Of a stretch of 64,000 bases of DNA, positions 1 through 12,132 are shown piece after piece; within the stretch, counting starts at the first letter, position 1, and each line of letters opens with the position of its first letter. The translations under genes were made by a program, and so were the position numbers. Origin of the DNA: Melastoma dodecandrum (Eukaryota > Streptophyta > Magnoliopsida > Myrtales > Melastomataceae); assembly GCA_029817715.1 (NCBI GenBank), contig JARUPY010000252.1:2170001-2234000 (forward strand). Reading direction: 5' to 3'. Under the pieces are notes generated by a model. It saw only the letters and a list, made by a program, of their open reading frames with translations, did no database searches and was not told where the DNA came from.

Positions 1-1450
1 ATATTTCTAGATAACGATGGTACTCGAAATATTTCGCTATTAATAAGGTGATAAATTACCGATAACGAGTTTTATTTGTAAATAATTCATAATTCTCAAC
101 ATCGATTTCTCTTTTTTAGAAAAAAAAAATTCTAAATAGGGTTTCCATCCCAGTTATTTTATAAATTGAATCTATTATTATAATTTCTCCACCTATTTGA
201 GTAATTTTGGAACTTACCAACTCATTAGCTATATTATTTTGTCCACCAACGAAGGTGAAGAAGGGAAATTTGAGAAAAATTTTTAAATGATACGAAGGGA
301 AGATATTTAATTCCTTCCGAATAGTCCGTTCCAAACACAGCCTAACTGGGACAGAGCTCGAAGATTTTTATTCCGAGGAAAATCGGCCGGGACGACCCCT
401 CGCACGTGACGTCCCTGTCCGAAAGCGAGGCCACGGACTTGGACAGATTCGGCCCAAACTCACCTTATTCGTACCTCTCCTGAATCAATAACATTGTTGT
501 TGGGGAGGAATTTGTTATTCGGAACACGTATCGAATTTTACATTGATTAGTGTGGTCGCCGTAGAGTAAACGAACGCAAGTTGAAAGTAAAATACAATAC
601 TTGAATAGATCAAATTGTACTGAATTATAGGAAAACACATATAGATATGACATGAAGTAAAAATACAACAAAAGAAATTAGAAGACGACAGTGAAACGCT
701 TCAAATGGAAGGCGGCGGACGAACGGCGACCATGACAGATCATTTAGTGGAATCTACCTTGGTGAATTGGCAGTCGGATATAGTAAAGGTGAAGGTGGTT
801 TCAGGACATTGGTTTTAAGATGATGGAAAAAAGAGAGAGAAAATTTGATTTCTGTGTTTGAATTGTGTTCAGCGTGTTCAATGTCTATCTTTCTTTCTGC
901 CTATTATATTTCAGAATCTTATGGTTGCGATTATTCAGCCATTATGTAATCTTTCTAGATCGTGTGCACGATCCAATTCCTATTTTGTATGAGCTATGCA
1001 CGTCATGCTTTAGTCAGCGTCACCGGATTTGCCACGTGTCATGCTTTTCTTGACGTAACCGGACGTGATTTAATGTGAGTCTCCTCAAGATATTATATAC
1101 TCTCGAGTGGTGAGAGGCTATTCAAGTCTTGAGTTTTATGGACTTATCTATGATATATTCGAGAAGTACTTCTCGAGTGACGCTAATCTTGAACTCCTGT
1201 TCAGAAGGCAGTAGCACTCATATATAGTTCTACCTCTTCTGCTCATTAAGTACAAAGCATAAAATTCACGACTTGTCCAATCATCTCTTCGGATTGCAAG
1301 TCGTGGACAAAGAAGATAGACTTGGATTGCTCCAAAAAGTCTCAGAGTACCCGTCAAAATCTTCTGATCATTTTCGGCCTCTGAATTATCAACAATTACA
1401 AGTACAGTAATATGGACGTAGAAGCAACAAATAAGTGGCATCGATCCTTT
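1..1450. other. Intergenic DNA, left edge
   Basis: AT-rich sequence with no convincing gene. Short frames on both strands show no family signature. A lone sequence resembling a Tourist-type terminal repeat (GTTCCAAACACAGCC then TAA) lies near 329-347, but no partner end is visible in the window. Confidence 0.5.
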
Positions 1451-2638
1451 TCACGGTGAAGGAGCGGCTGTGGGTGCCGAGTGGGGGTTCTTACAGGGTA
1501 TGTAAGAGTAGGACCACATCCTTGGACACGTCCCCATGTGTCCGAAGAAACGAGCGCACTCCTCCACCGGCCTCTGCGACGGGAGTTTCTGGATGCAGTT
1601 GTTCCTTACGTCTAACACCCCTCTCTCGATCATGGTCCTGCACCACGGCCCGACGTTGTTGAAGTAGTTGCCTGACAGCGACAGGTTCGCTAGGTTCCCC
1701 AATCCTAGCCGGCATATCGCCTCCGGCACCCCCCCATGCAGCTGGTTACCTGCCAAGTTTAGTTGTTCGACCTTTGTGAGGCATGACAGGGACAGGGGCA
1801 GCGTGCCCGTCAGCTGGTTGTCGCCGATGTCGATGACCGTGGCCTCCCTCAGGAGTCCTAGCTCGTAAGGGAGGCAGCCCGTGAGTTTGTTGTTGAGGAA
1901 GAGTACCTCGTTGAGGGTAGCGAGGGATTTGAGGATCCCGGGGGTGATTGGGCCGGTGAACCTGTTGTCGGCCAGCGTCAGGTAGAGGATGTGACTTATC
2001 CCGAGATTGTCGAGAGGCAGCTGATCGAAGGCGTTGTCGTTGAGGAAGAGGGCGTTGAGGTTCTGGACGAAGATCTGGCCTGGCACTGACCCGGTGAACT
2101 GGTTGAAGCGTAAGTCGAGGAAAGTCAGGCCGGGTATGCCGAGGACCACGGTCGGGAAGGGGCCCGTGAGCCTGTTGTTGCTGAGGTCGAGCTCGTAAAG
2201 GTACGGCAACTTGGCGACCCCTGAAGGGACGGTGCCCGCGAACTCGTTGGAGTTGGCGTGGAAGAGGGCGAGGTCGGGAAGCATGTCGAGGAACCCCTCG
2301 AGCGTTGGCGCCCCGAGCCGGAAACCATTAAAGTCGATGGACGCGACCGTGATCGCCGACTTGTTATCGGGTGGGTTGTCGCAGTAGAACCCCCTGTAGC
2401 TGCAGACGTCGGGGGTCCCCCAAGACGCGGTGATCCCTAGCGGGTCCGAAGTGATGGTGGACTTGAACTTCTGGATAACCGGGTAGATGATCGCGAGCCT
2501 CTGGTCCACGAACTGTAGGAGTTCATGGACAGGCTGCAGATCCACGACCAGGGTCAGTTCCGACGCCGCGGGCGTTGCCGCGGGAAGAAGGAGGAAGACG
2601 ACGGGGACGTAGGAAAACGTCGAGATGGACATGGACAT
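1451..2638 (-). CDS. Secreted leucine-rich repeat protein, At4g06744/LRX-like
   Basis: Single-exon gene of 395 aa if it starts at the Met codon at 2638. That start puts a hydrophobic signal peptide (about residues 5-25, ending PAATPAASE) at the N-terminus; an in-frame Met 150 nt upstream would bury it. The signal is followed by an LRX-type N-cap containing [11 protein letters not shown] and CSYRGFYC, then about eight to ten LRRs of the plant extracellular type (LxxLxLxxNxLTGxxP, e.g. [16 protein letters not shown]). A Cys-rich C-cap and a short proline-containing tail (SAPTAAPSP) end the protein. The family (LRX/PEX and the extensin-less At4g06744 group) acts in the cell wall. The long Ser-Pro extensin tail of true LRX proteins is absent, so the At4g06744-like group is the better fit. 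No intron is seen and the frame is intact. Confidence 0.85.
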   Translation of the reverse strand: MSMSISTFSYVPVVFLLLPAATPAASELTLVVDLQPVHELLQFVDQRLAIIYPVIQKFKSTITSDPLGITASWGTPDVCSYRGFYCDNPPDNKSAITVASIDFNGFRLGAPTLEGFLDMLPDLALFHANSNEFAGTVPSGVAKLPYLYELDLSNNRLTGPFPTVVLGIPGLTFLDLRFNQFTGSVPGQIFVQNLNALFLNDNAFDQLPLDNLGISHILYLTLADNRFTGPITPGILKSLATLNEVLFLNNKLTGCLPYELGLLREATVIDIGDNQLTGTLPLSLSCLTKVEQLNLAGNQLHGGVPEAICRLGLGNLANLSLSGNYFNNVGPWCRTMIERGVLDVRNNCIQKLPSQRPVEECARFFGHMGTCPRMWSYSYIPCKNPHSAPTAAPSP

Positions 2639-3086
2639 GGAGGGATAATGTTTCAAGTAGTTATATCGACTACAAAGTAATGTTAACTTATCAAATAAAT
2701 AAAAAAAATAAGTTTGGTTATGAAATGGACAAGACAGAGATGGAAAGGAAGGGAAGGAATAATGGATCCAACCCAGGAACCCACTCACGTTCCAATTAGA
2801 TTCAACAATTGTGTGCTATCTATCTATCCATCATTAGCTCATATTATTAGTCAAATTCCCACGTACCCAACCCACCCACCAACAAACAATTCGTATGATA
2901 TTTGTAAGAACCCGAAGTGACCAATTTTTCATCGTTGTATTGGAATGGGTCTTAGTCACACTCCCCACTCAAGTAGTAAGCACGATGTATACCTACCACG
3001 GGTATAATAATTTTTCAGTGGTGACAATGCCGCCGACGCCTCCTTTGCTTCATTATTAAGCTTTTTTTAAAACCCCGCTGAAACTC
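2639..3086. promoter_or_regulatory. Upstream region of the LRR gene
   Basis: AT-rich sequence upstream of the minus-strand LRR gene, presumably carrying its promoter. No individual element could be fixed. Confidence 0.3.
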
Positions 3087-3089
3087 TAA

Positions 3090-3254
3090 GGTTTTGTTTG
3101 AAAACTATAGAAAAGACAAGAAAAGAAAGGATTTGTAGAATATGAAACACGTTGACGGTTGAGATTGATTAGCCAAATTCTTCGATCGATCTCAGCCGTC
3201 CACGTGTCTCATAATCTATAAATCCTTTCTTTTCCATGGTTTCCAAACAAAGCC
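3090..3254. mobile_element. Tourist-like MITE, 165 bp
   Basis: The two halves are near-perfect inverted copies of one another. The left end reads GGTTTTGTTTGAAAACTATA and the right end, reverse-complemented, reads GGCTTTGTTTGGAAACCATG. Both arms share AAAGAAAGGATTTRTAGA and the (G/A)ACACGT(T/G)GACGG stretch. The element is flanked by the trinucleotide TAA at 3087-3089 and 3255-3257. TAA duplications and GGC-TTGTTTGG ends are typical of PIF/Harbinger-derived Tourist elements. It has no coding capacity. Confidence 0.8.
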
Positions 3255-3257
3255 TAA

Positions 3258-4490
3258 ATGCATTTGCATGTAATCCACGGGGTATAATAAAACGAATTTT
3301 ATGGGTCTCTATTATATGTATGCGCTACTGCTGACAGGATTTCTATAAAATTACATAACCATGAAATATGAACTTTTTTAATCTCCAAATGTGTATGATG
3401 TGAGAATGGCTGTCCTGTAGAGCTTCCCTCAGGGACGATTGTTATGGCGGGTCTTTGTTTTGATGAAAGGATTTCATTTTTCCTATTTCATCCTTGCGTT
3501 TAGGGTGATATTCGTACATCTTTATCTTTACTATTAGGGAAAAGGTGGCTACGGATTTCTTAGAGTTATATACGGAAATACGATTAATTTAAAAAAAAAA
3601 TTTATAAAATACAATTCGAATTTTATAAAATACTATTTTGTGGGTTAAGCCGCCCCTTATGTAAATAAAAACACATCCCTCGACACTTAATAAAAATATT
3701 CATTAAGAGGGAGTGTCTAACGGGGAACGTATCTTCAAAATCCGCCCCTTTAAGTCAACGAATAAGGGCAAACCCGCCTTTTAAGAAGAAAAAAAAATTT
3801 GTCGGAGTTAACTCATGCCATCAACGATTCTCAATCTATTTTTACCTAATAAATAAAAAAAATTTGACAACTGCCCGCCGCTTCGTCGATCTGGGGAAGC
3901 CTTCCCAGGCTCTTCAGGCGGTACAGTTCTTTCCTTTTCCCTGTTGTCGTTATTGGGTCGATTTCGAACCTCTGCAATGATGGCGGTGATCGCCTTGAAT
4001 TGAAGAGGATTTTGTTGCCGCGATTCGTTTGTTTATTTGTCGTGGTAATGGTTTGTATCCTTATCGGGTGTGGGGTAAGAACTTGGATAGCGATCCCAAA
4101 ATCCGTTGTTTTCCATGAAAAAGTATAAGACATGAAGTCCAGCACTATTTCCTGGAACAATGATGAGTAGATTAAGAAGGCATCCTTCGGAATTGGGAAA
4201 ATAACTAGGTTTATTCAGTTTGACATTTGATTTATTTGGCTATTGTGACAAGATGAGGAAATATCTTTGTAAATCTTTAGTATTCCCCAAAATGTTAATT
4301 TTGTCCCGGATTTGCTCACTGCACCTTACAGCCATGCGACTTGCCATTTCAGCTTTTTGTCGAGTAAATTTATAGTGGATGCTACGGCGGTAACGATGCT
4401 ATATTGTTGCGCTTCAGTTCTAAGTTTTCAGAGTACTAGGCCATATCAGCTGCAAAATGTTCCCTTGTTTTTTCTGAGCAGGTGAGCAGG
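3258..4490. other. Intergenic DNA and probable leader of the broken Cys-rich gene
   Basis: No supported coding region. The part from about 3880 looks like a former 5' leader of the relic at 4497-4845, because composition changes there and the relic's ATG follows directly. Confidence 0.35.
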
Positions 4491-4496
4491 TGGTGA

Positions 4497-4845
4497 TGGC
4501 AACAAGGGCACAAGGTGGAGACGAGGCTGTGTTCCATCTTCTGAACCGAGCTGGTTAGCTGTATCAGAGCAGATTGCTTGCTAGCTCAGCTGTTGACCAG
4601 CTGGCTTCCCTGTTTGCTGAGTGTGCAATTGCAGAAGCTCAACCTTTAAAGGTCGAACCAATATGCAGTACGAGTGCCCCATCTATCAAGGTAGATACCC
4701 GTGGCCTTCCATCTTGCAAGAAAGTGGGAGGATGCAAATAGTGTTGGATGCATATGCAGATGGAAGCAGTTTCATCTGTTTGCAATGCGGAGGGCTTGTC
4801 AGCCTGCAGCGCAAGGATGAGCACTATGCCTACTGGTGTGGCTAG
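4497..4845 (+). pseudogene. Broken small Cys-rich (CxxC) protein gene
   Basis: An ATG at 4497 opens a frame (MATRAQGGDEAVFHLLNRAG) that hits TAG after 20 codons. The same frame then continues with coding-like sequence ([20 protein letters not shown]). About 20 codons later the reading must shift to reach the C-terminal part, which starts MQYECP at about 4663. That part holds a zinc-binding-like pattern, C-x2-(C position changed to Y), ICLQCGG and HYAYWC. The gene family is not identified. One nonsense codon plus a frameshift argue for a pseudogene. The C-terminal 60 residues alone could still be translated. Confidence 0.5.
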
Positions 4846-4849
4846 TCTA

Positions 4850-5548
4850 CATGGGGCAAGTCAAAGATGATATTGGTCTTAGAAGATGGTGTACCTGCAT
4901 GTTTACCTGGGAATGAAGACTTCCCTGGATCCTTACAGCCGTTGAGCCTTTGAGGATCATTCATGTAAATATGTACCATTTGCTTAGACCTTACACAAAC
5001 CCTTGTCTGAGATATTGGCATGTTTGGTGGAAATGCACCAACACTGTTATGGAAGTGAAGATCGCTTCAAGATTATGCTATTGGAGCAAATTAACTGAAG
5101 AGCCATCGCAGTTGATGGAACTAAAAGAATAAATCTGGTATTGCCATCATCGATGTGAGAGGTTACTTACAACACAACGTGATTTACATTTACAATCAAG
5201 CAAAAGAGAAGCAAACAAAGAGGTGCCAAAGTGCACCCAGGAAACAAATGTGGAAAAGAGTATTGGACAGTGACAACACATCCGAGGAATCTACATGGAA
5301 ATAGAACCAGTGAAAAAGTTTACTCCACCACCATCTTCCTTCCTGTACAAGGAGCTCCCAGAGCATTCTCAAGATCACAGGTAGTCCTCCAGGAAGGCGA
5401 GGATGTTCGACTGCTCTTACCGATGATGTAATAGGTTAGTTTTGTGCCAAACAACCATCTTATGAGTCTGCACCACGCCAACTGAACGTGAACTTGTATT
5501 GATGCTATCCCAGCGGGAGGGTGTACGTGTTTGAAACCGTGGAAAGAA
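4850..5548. other. 3' flank of the kinesin gene
   Basis: No conserved coding sequence. The part next to 5549 is the expected 3' untranslated region of the minus-strand kinesin. Confidence 0.4.
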
Positions 5549-8500
5549 TCACATAGTGCGTGACAGAATCTGTGGTCGATGCCTTGCTCGCATGATGGTC
5601 TCATCGCTGTGTCTAATCCATTCAGAGAGTCTCCACGGCTTCTGCCACTTCCATTTGAATTGCAAGAGCCACTGGTGATGACTTCTTTTCCACCTCCATA
5701 GCTTCCCGGCTTGTCCAACAGCCGATTTTCTCATTGACAGGTGCCCCAGTGGAACCATCTGCAATAATATTGTTTCCAACAGATTAGCCAATAACAATGT
5801 AATCACGAATAATCTTGAAGGCGGAATCCAACCTTCCTATCCATGAATGCTGCTGATTCTCTAATTGAACCATTGACAATTCCAGGGATATATTTCAGCG
5901 GCTTTTGTGCAGGCATCGACATCGGAGAGAGAGGGCCGCTTGGGTCATCAGCAAAACATTTCAAAGAATTGAGAGAGTTTGCCTGCACACGTCAACTCCA
6001 TGCTTTAATAAACTAATTCCAGTGTATCACTGTGAAGTTCAAAGCTGATTCGCTCAGCCGAAGATAGATTATTAGATATTATAGAAGTTTACCGAGGGCG
6101 AGTTAGCGAATGCAAAAGCAAGAGCTTGCTCTCTCAATTTAAGTTCCTCCTCAACTTCCTTTCTGCGCAACTCGCTCTGGTGGAATAAAGCTACGAGCTC
6201 TTTCAACTGCTCTTTCATTTCCTTCATCTCCATGTCCCTTTCCCACAGCTGGCATCTGTTGATATCGGAAGATGTAACTGCTATGTCCATGACGTCAAAG
6301 ACCAGGAAATCAATTAAGAATAGCAGAAAGAATCACCTTGTCACTCCCAGAGAACTGAACATGTGCTGAAGCAAGCTTTTGGCATCCCCCATTGATCGGA
6401 GTTGGTTCCAGCGACCACGAGTGCACAAAGAACACTCTCGTTCCTCTGCCTCTGATAACTGTGAAGCCATGGATACCAGGGAATTTGATGAAAGGCCGAG
6501 CATGCTCTCAAGGGAAGACATTCTCGCAGCCCTTGCATCAGGGGACATGGACGAAAGCCTGATAATTAGAAATATAAACATAGGATGTCAGGTTTATCGT
6601 ATTGATGCTGACCAAAGCAATATGCATTTTACAATGCTGTAAATCATAAATGCCAGCAGAGGACTGCAAAATGAATTTTCTCGTACCGAGCGAATCCATT
6701 TTTCCCTCTTGGAGGGGTGAGGCCTTTTGATGCCAGTTCCTCCACTTGCCTCAGAACAGATAACTCTTCAGCAAGAGCAGCATGCCTGAAATGCTCCAAT
6801 AAGTTGGAGAACAGAGTGCACTCCAAATAATTGTTGCTAACATCACAATAGACTTACACTTGGCTTTGCTTTTCGTATTCCAGTCGCACTTCATGCACAT
6901 TTACCATTACTTCAAGCTCTTGGTCAACCCATCGTTGTAATGATTTCTCGTTGCTCTGAGAATGTCATTCATCAATCAAGCGGTGTTTTAAGGCACTTGC
7001 CCCTAATCAGAAAAGGGGACGAGATGATTACCTGTCCATGATTTCCATTAGCACTACCTGTAATTGGAAGACACCAATAGATAAAGTCAAAACAAATGAA
7101 AAATATGGAACCACAAAATTCTGGTAACACACTTTCATGAAAAGCTTTTAATCCCAAACATATCGAAAAACATCACGTGACGAAGTGAGTTCCGTGGTTC
7201 TGTCACAGATGAGGAAAACACACCTGTGTTATCACGAGCAGAGGATTTGCGAGCTTCAAGTAACTCTTTTAGACGCTGTGTGGCCATTGCAGCCTCCTCG
7301 GTCTTTCTTTGCAGAACCTTGAAAAAAAGAAAGAAAAAGAAACCAACTAAGCACCCCGATATTTTATCATCCGGTTATCTCTAATAGGGAGGTCCCGATC
7401 ATCTCCACAATTTTGATCATTCCATCAAATGCTAAGAAAAGAAAATCCAAGTACTACAAATGCCAAACTGATCCCCTCAGGATCATGCCAACTATGGCAA
7501 AACTGCCTGCCACCATTCCATGTGGCAACAAATAGCTCCGCTTCTCACATGAAAAGCTACAGAGTATGTGACCATTCTCAAAAAAGGATGCATATGACCG
7601 CAGGGGCATTGGTCATTATCTTTAGAAAGTAAAATGGCAGGCTGTTCCCCATCAGCCACATGTATCATAGCCCTCCATGCATGGGCATGCAAGCAACCTT
7701 AGGAATCACGCATTCCTGCTGATTTCCAATGATGATAGAAGTAATCGTATAAATATATGAAGTCATTTGAAGCAAAGATACCATCTTCTGACGTTGGTTT
7801 AAGGCTTGCAACTTGTGCCTTTCGTATTCATTTCTTCTACCCTCCTTTCGCAGCTGCCATGTGCATGCGCAAGAAAAAAAATAAGTCTATGGATAACTCG
7901 GGTATAATGCAACCATATCCGACTCATGTTTCGTTTCAATAATGCAGGATTCGTGAATGAAAATTTTACATACTTGCAACAGTTCCTTCTCTCGAGAGGC
8001 CTTCCACTGACGGAATTGTTCTGCCTCTTGCTTCATTCTATGTTGTAGTTGAACCTAATATAAGGAGTACATTTTCAAATTTCATGGGAGACAAAAATGA
8101 TGCCAAGCTGAGGAAAAGTGAAATAAGATCGAACCTTTTGGGCCTTTATAGATTGAATTTCTTCTTGTAATCTCTTGGCAGCTTCATCACTTTTTTGTTT
8201 TTGCCTCATAAGTTGAAACTGGTTTTCTTGTTTCTTCTTTAAGTCAGAAATCTGAGACAGTTGAAGCACGGTAGGTTAGATCAATGCGACTTGAAAATTA
8301 CTGATAAAGCTCCCTCACATGCAGTCATCACCTGAGCTTCAAGCATCTTCAACTTTTGAGAATGGATATCCTGCATCTTCTGTGTCTGTCCATCGGAGTT
8401 AGCAGCAAGGTTTTCCACTTCAGCCAATAGTCGATCTCTCTCTAGCTGCCGTGCATACGAATGTCAGCCAATTATTCACAATATCTAGAGTCAGCACAAG

Positions 8501-11500
8501 GATTATAAAAGTTTATGCTCACCTGTGCAGCTTTCTTTTCTTTCTCCAGCTCCTCGATCTTCTTTCCAAAATGCTGCTTAAGCGCGACAGTATCCGAGTC
8601 TCCAAAAAGTTTCATCTCAAACTGATGGCAAATAAAGTCATTCAACAAGAACACAGATCAAATGACCTTTGCAACAGAGACATTCGAAAGAAAGCAGCAA
8701 AAGAAAATTTACTTTTATACCTCTTTCTCCTCCAAGCGTTTGTTCAACTCCAGCATCTCTTTGTCCATTGAGTTCTGAAGAGCAGTGTGCTCCCACTCTT
8801 TGGTTACTTCATCTATATCATCAGATTCTGCTGGAAGTACAGATACAACCAAATAGTTGGTGAGTATGAGCAAAAAGGATGATACTATAAGCAAGCGCAT
8901 CTTCCGAATCAATTTAAGCTGCCCTACACCTTCCAAAGCTGGTGTATTTTTCATACCACTAATAGCATCACTCATCTGGTAATCACAAGAGTCAACAAAC
9001 TGCAATTCTCTCCCATGTCCTTTCCTTTTCACCGAGTAATTCTCCTCCTGAAGGATAAGTTGACACGTAGTAGATGTTCATAGCACAAATTAAATTTTAA
9101 TCATGCAAATCCAGAATATGAGAAGTATCCCAAGGTTCCAAGCTATCGAAAAGTCAGCAAGCACAGACTATTCAACCCATATCAATATCCTACCAGAGAA
9201 TCTATGTCACAATGCTCCATTGATGGACACCTGCTTCGGAAATTGTGGAGTTCTCGGCAAAGATCCTCATTTGTACCCTCCAGCCAAGCAATTCTTTCCT
9301 TGAGCACCTGTACAAATGTAAGAAACAACTTCAATGCATTCAATCCTACAACTACTGAATAACTCAGGTTGTGAGGGTGCAATTCCATCTTCCATGAGCT
9401 ATTCATACATGTTTAGGGAAAGAAGTTCGTCTAACAAAGGAACTAGCGACAACCCTTACTTTCTGTCGCTACCTTCCTTTTACAGGTCAAATACATGCAT
9501 AGCAACTGATTTACCTTTACTTCGTTGGAGGAAGGTCTGCCACGGGCACATAGTTCTGCTTGCAAATATTCTAGCTGTTGGCGCATCTTCAACATTTCAT
9601 TTGTCATAGGATCTCTATTAACCTGACAAATGAATGAGGAACTCAACACTCTAGACTACCTATCAACAATAACCTATCTAAAAAAAAGATGAAGCGGAGG
9701 AAAAAACTCACAACAGGTTTGTTTTGGATATTTCGAGCACGATTGGCATACTTCAACGTATTAAGTGATTCTTCGGCATTAATATCAGCAGGACTAATGC
9801 AAGCTTAAAAAAGGGAAATAAAGAGTTTTGATAATCAGCAAGAGCAGAAATTAGATAGGGCGGTCGAAAAAGGATGCGAGTTGAGAAGTCCCAACAAAAG
9901 ATAGCCAGTCGCAGTTCAGCCAATAGTTAGAAGCTAATTTACCTATCATTACTGTTCTGCTGTTTCCCCCTAGAGAATCCTGTTGCCAAAAAGTAACTTA
10001 TTAGTAGAACACACTCCAAACCTCAACCTCAATGCAAGATTTTCATTCCTATTCCAACGATAAAAATTTAAAAACCTGCAGAAGCCGAGTTAGTTTACTG
10101 TCTCTATATGGGACATGAACACCTTCTTTCCGCTTCTTCTCGTCCCCCAGAGCGCTGATAACATTACCAAGTGCAAGAAGGCCCCTGTTAATGTGTACAC
10201 CTGCCACAGTTACCAAAAGATGGATGAGCAATATCCAATGCATTTGCATAAGAGATGTTGGGAAAAACTCCACTTGCCTTCTTTGAATCGCATGCCATCA
10301 GAACCTGTTCTCTTTGCCCGCTCTGACCCCGCGAGGTCCACCAGATGCAATTTGGCACATAAGTAATCTTCATGGAGAGTCTCAGGAGCCGCTTCACCAG
10401 GAAAAATAGGATTGAGCTTCCGCATCTGTTCCACTGTAATAGTGAAGATCGCATGCGAACGGCTACATGAATGGAGAAAAATACATGTTAGCATACTATC
10501 CATAGAAAGGCCAAATACTACCGGGGATCTAGTACTTGCAACTGATTAGAACACAAGTTCAATGGATTCGCCTACTGTCTCCTTAGATTTAGAGGAGAGG
10601 CTAACTATTGGCATTTCAATACATCGTAAGACCATGCATTAACAACCAAACATAGACCACGTTCATTGAAATCAAAACTATGTAGTATTAGCATTAACAA
10701 CCTGGACTGATTATTCATATTTGTGCTTCCAGTCGCCCGGCTCAGACAGCCTTGTTCAAGGCAGGCCGTCATCTCTTTCAGAGAACGAACACTAACTTCT
10801 GTTGTTCCTGCCAACGTAATAACTCCATTGGATGATTCTCGAATTTGTACTGGAGGCTTTCCAGGGATCGCGGCTTTCGTGACGTGTCCATTCGGTGTTT
10901 CCGGCTTGTTTGAAGAAGATGGGTCTAGCAAATCTCGAACTTCTTCTTTCAGGATCTTGCATGAGAAAATTAACGTTCTTAAGAGGACAATTCTCAGAGA
11001 CAGCGAAGACATTACTCATGCAGAGACTAACCTCAATGAATGAAACCTGAAGCTGAAACTCCGCCTGCTGCTTCAGAGTTCCGATTTTACTGAATATAGC
11101 ATCCATAACATGAGGAATGATACCGGTTTCGAAACCATCCTTGAAGCCCGTACCCATTGTGTACGTTTTCCCGGAGCCAGTCTGCAACACTAAAACAAAC
11201 GATGTGAGCACGGGAGTCGACCTATCATTCCATTGCAAAATTATCAAACTCTGAATCAATTCAGAACTATACCGCACCTGACCATAAGCAAGGACTGTCG
11301 CATTGTACCCTTGGAAAAGACCTTCAACAAGAGGTGCTATACATTCCTCAAAGATAGCGGATGACGGGGAACCAGTGCTTCCATAAACATGGTCGAACGT
11401 GAAGGAGTGGGCGCCGATTTGCACCTGCAGCAGAAACTTAAACTGTTAAGTATCCTTTGGCCCGAGTCGACGAGCATCATCCAAACATAAACAATAATCA

Positions 11501-12132
11501 AGGAAGAAGATGTAATTTAAAAAAAAAAAAACAAAACTAGTCTTCCCTAAACTAGATTGATCAAAAGCGTAATAAAAAAAAAATCACATTCCACCAGAAG
11601 GCAACACCAGTAAGGTGTCAATTTTAGAGGACAAACCAAGGGAACTTTTTTCTTCTTTTCAGTAAACCAGTGGTGACATGACACTGACTGCAACAACAGC
11701 AGCAGCACCCAGAAAATTGAAAATGAAGGAAAGGAAGAAAACAACAGGGGTTTATTCATTCCAAGAACCTCAAGAAAATCACCCAAAAACAGTAAATAAG
11801 GAATTCCCAGGCGCACAAGATCCAGATCTTTCAGGAACTAACCACACCCCAAACAGCCAAGAAAAACATCAGTCCACGAGAGCAAAATTCAACCCACTTT
11901 AACCAACCCCAGAAGACAATCAGTAAATAATAAAAAACACTCAACGGAAAGCAAGTTCCTTCTCATGACTGGCAACAACAACGACAAGGAATCGGACCTG
12001 AGGGTTGCCGGGGACGACAGTGACGCAATCCTTGCAACCCTGAAGCTTCTCGTCGGAAATCAGCGGCCTAACGTGCACGGCCACCTTCACACAACAGTCT
12101 TCTCCTCCTCCGCCGCCGCCGCCGACTTCCAT
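5549..12132 (-). CDS. KIN4A: Kinesin-4 motor protein, KIN-4A/FRA1 type (many exons)
   Basis: Plus-end-directed microtubule motor. FRA1/BC12 members act in the cortex, support cell-wall deposition and influence cellulose order. Exon 1 (12132-11998) encodes a poly-Gly N-terminus and [10 protein letters not shown]. Exon 2 (11424-11278) ends in AYGQ and the next begins [10 protein letters not shown], so an intron splits the P-loop. Further motor motifs are NMNNQS/SRSHAIF (switch I), [17 protein letters not shown] (switch II) and [15 protein letters not shown], followed by the neck. Long coiled-coil exons cover about 9650-6100 (e.g. [15 protein letters not shown]). The last exon (about 5757-5549) carries the hallmark tail [20 protein letters not shown] and [15 protein letters not shown]. 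That tail and the estimated length near 1000 aa fit KIN-4A better than the longer KIN-4C. All recognised pieces are open. Small internal exons were placed by similarity and are approximate. Confidence 0.92.

Noticed and set aside
329..347. Possible second Tourist-like element end
   Set aside because: Only one terminus with a following TAA is visible; no inverted partner in the window.
1148..1441. 97-codon minus-strand frame left of the LRR gene
   Set aside because: Ends just beyond the LRR gene, no family similarity, AT-rich; likely chance.
1451..2788. Longer LRR protein starting at 2788
   Set aside because: The extra 50 residues precede the signal peptide and look like translated leader sequence.
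5549..12132. Assignment of the kinesin to KIN-4C
   Set aside because: The tail after the coiled coil and the moderate length fit FRA1/KIN-4A; the long extra C-terminal part of KIN-4C is absent.
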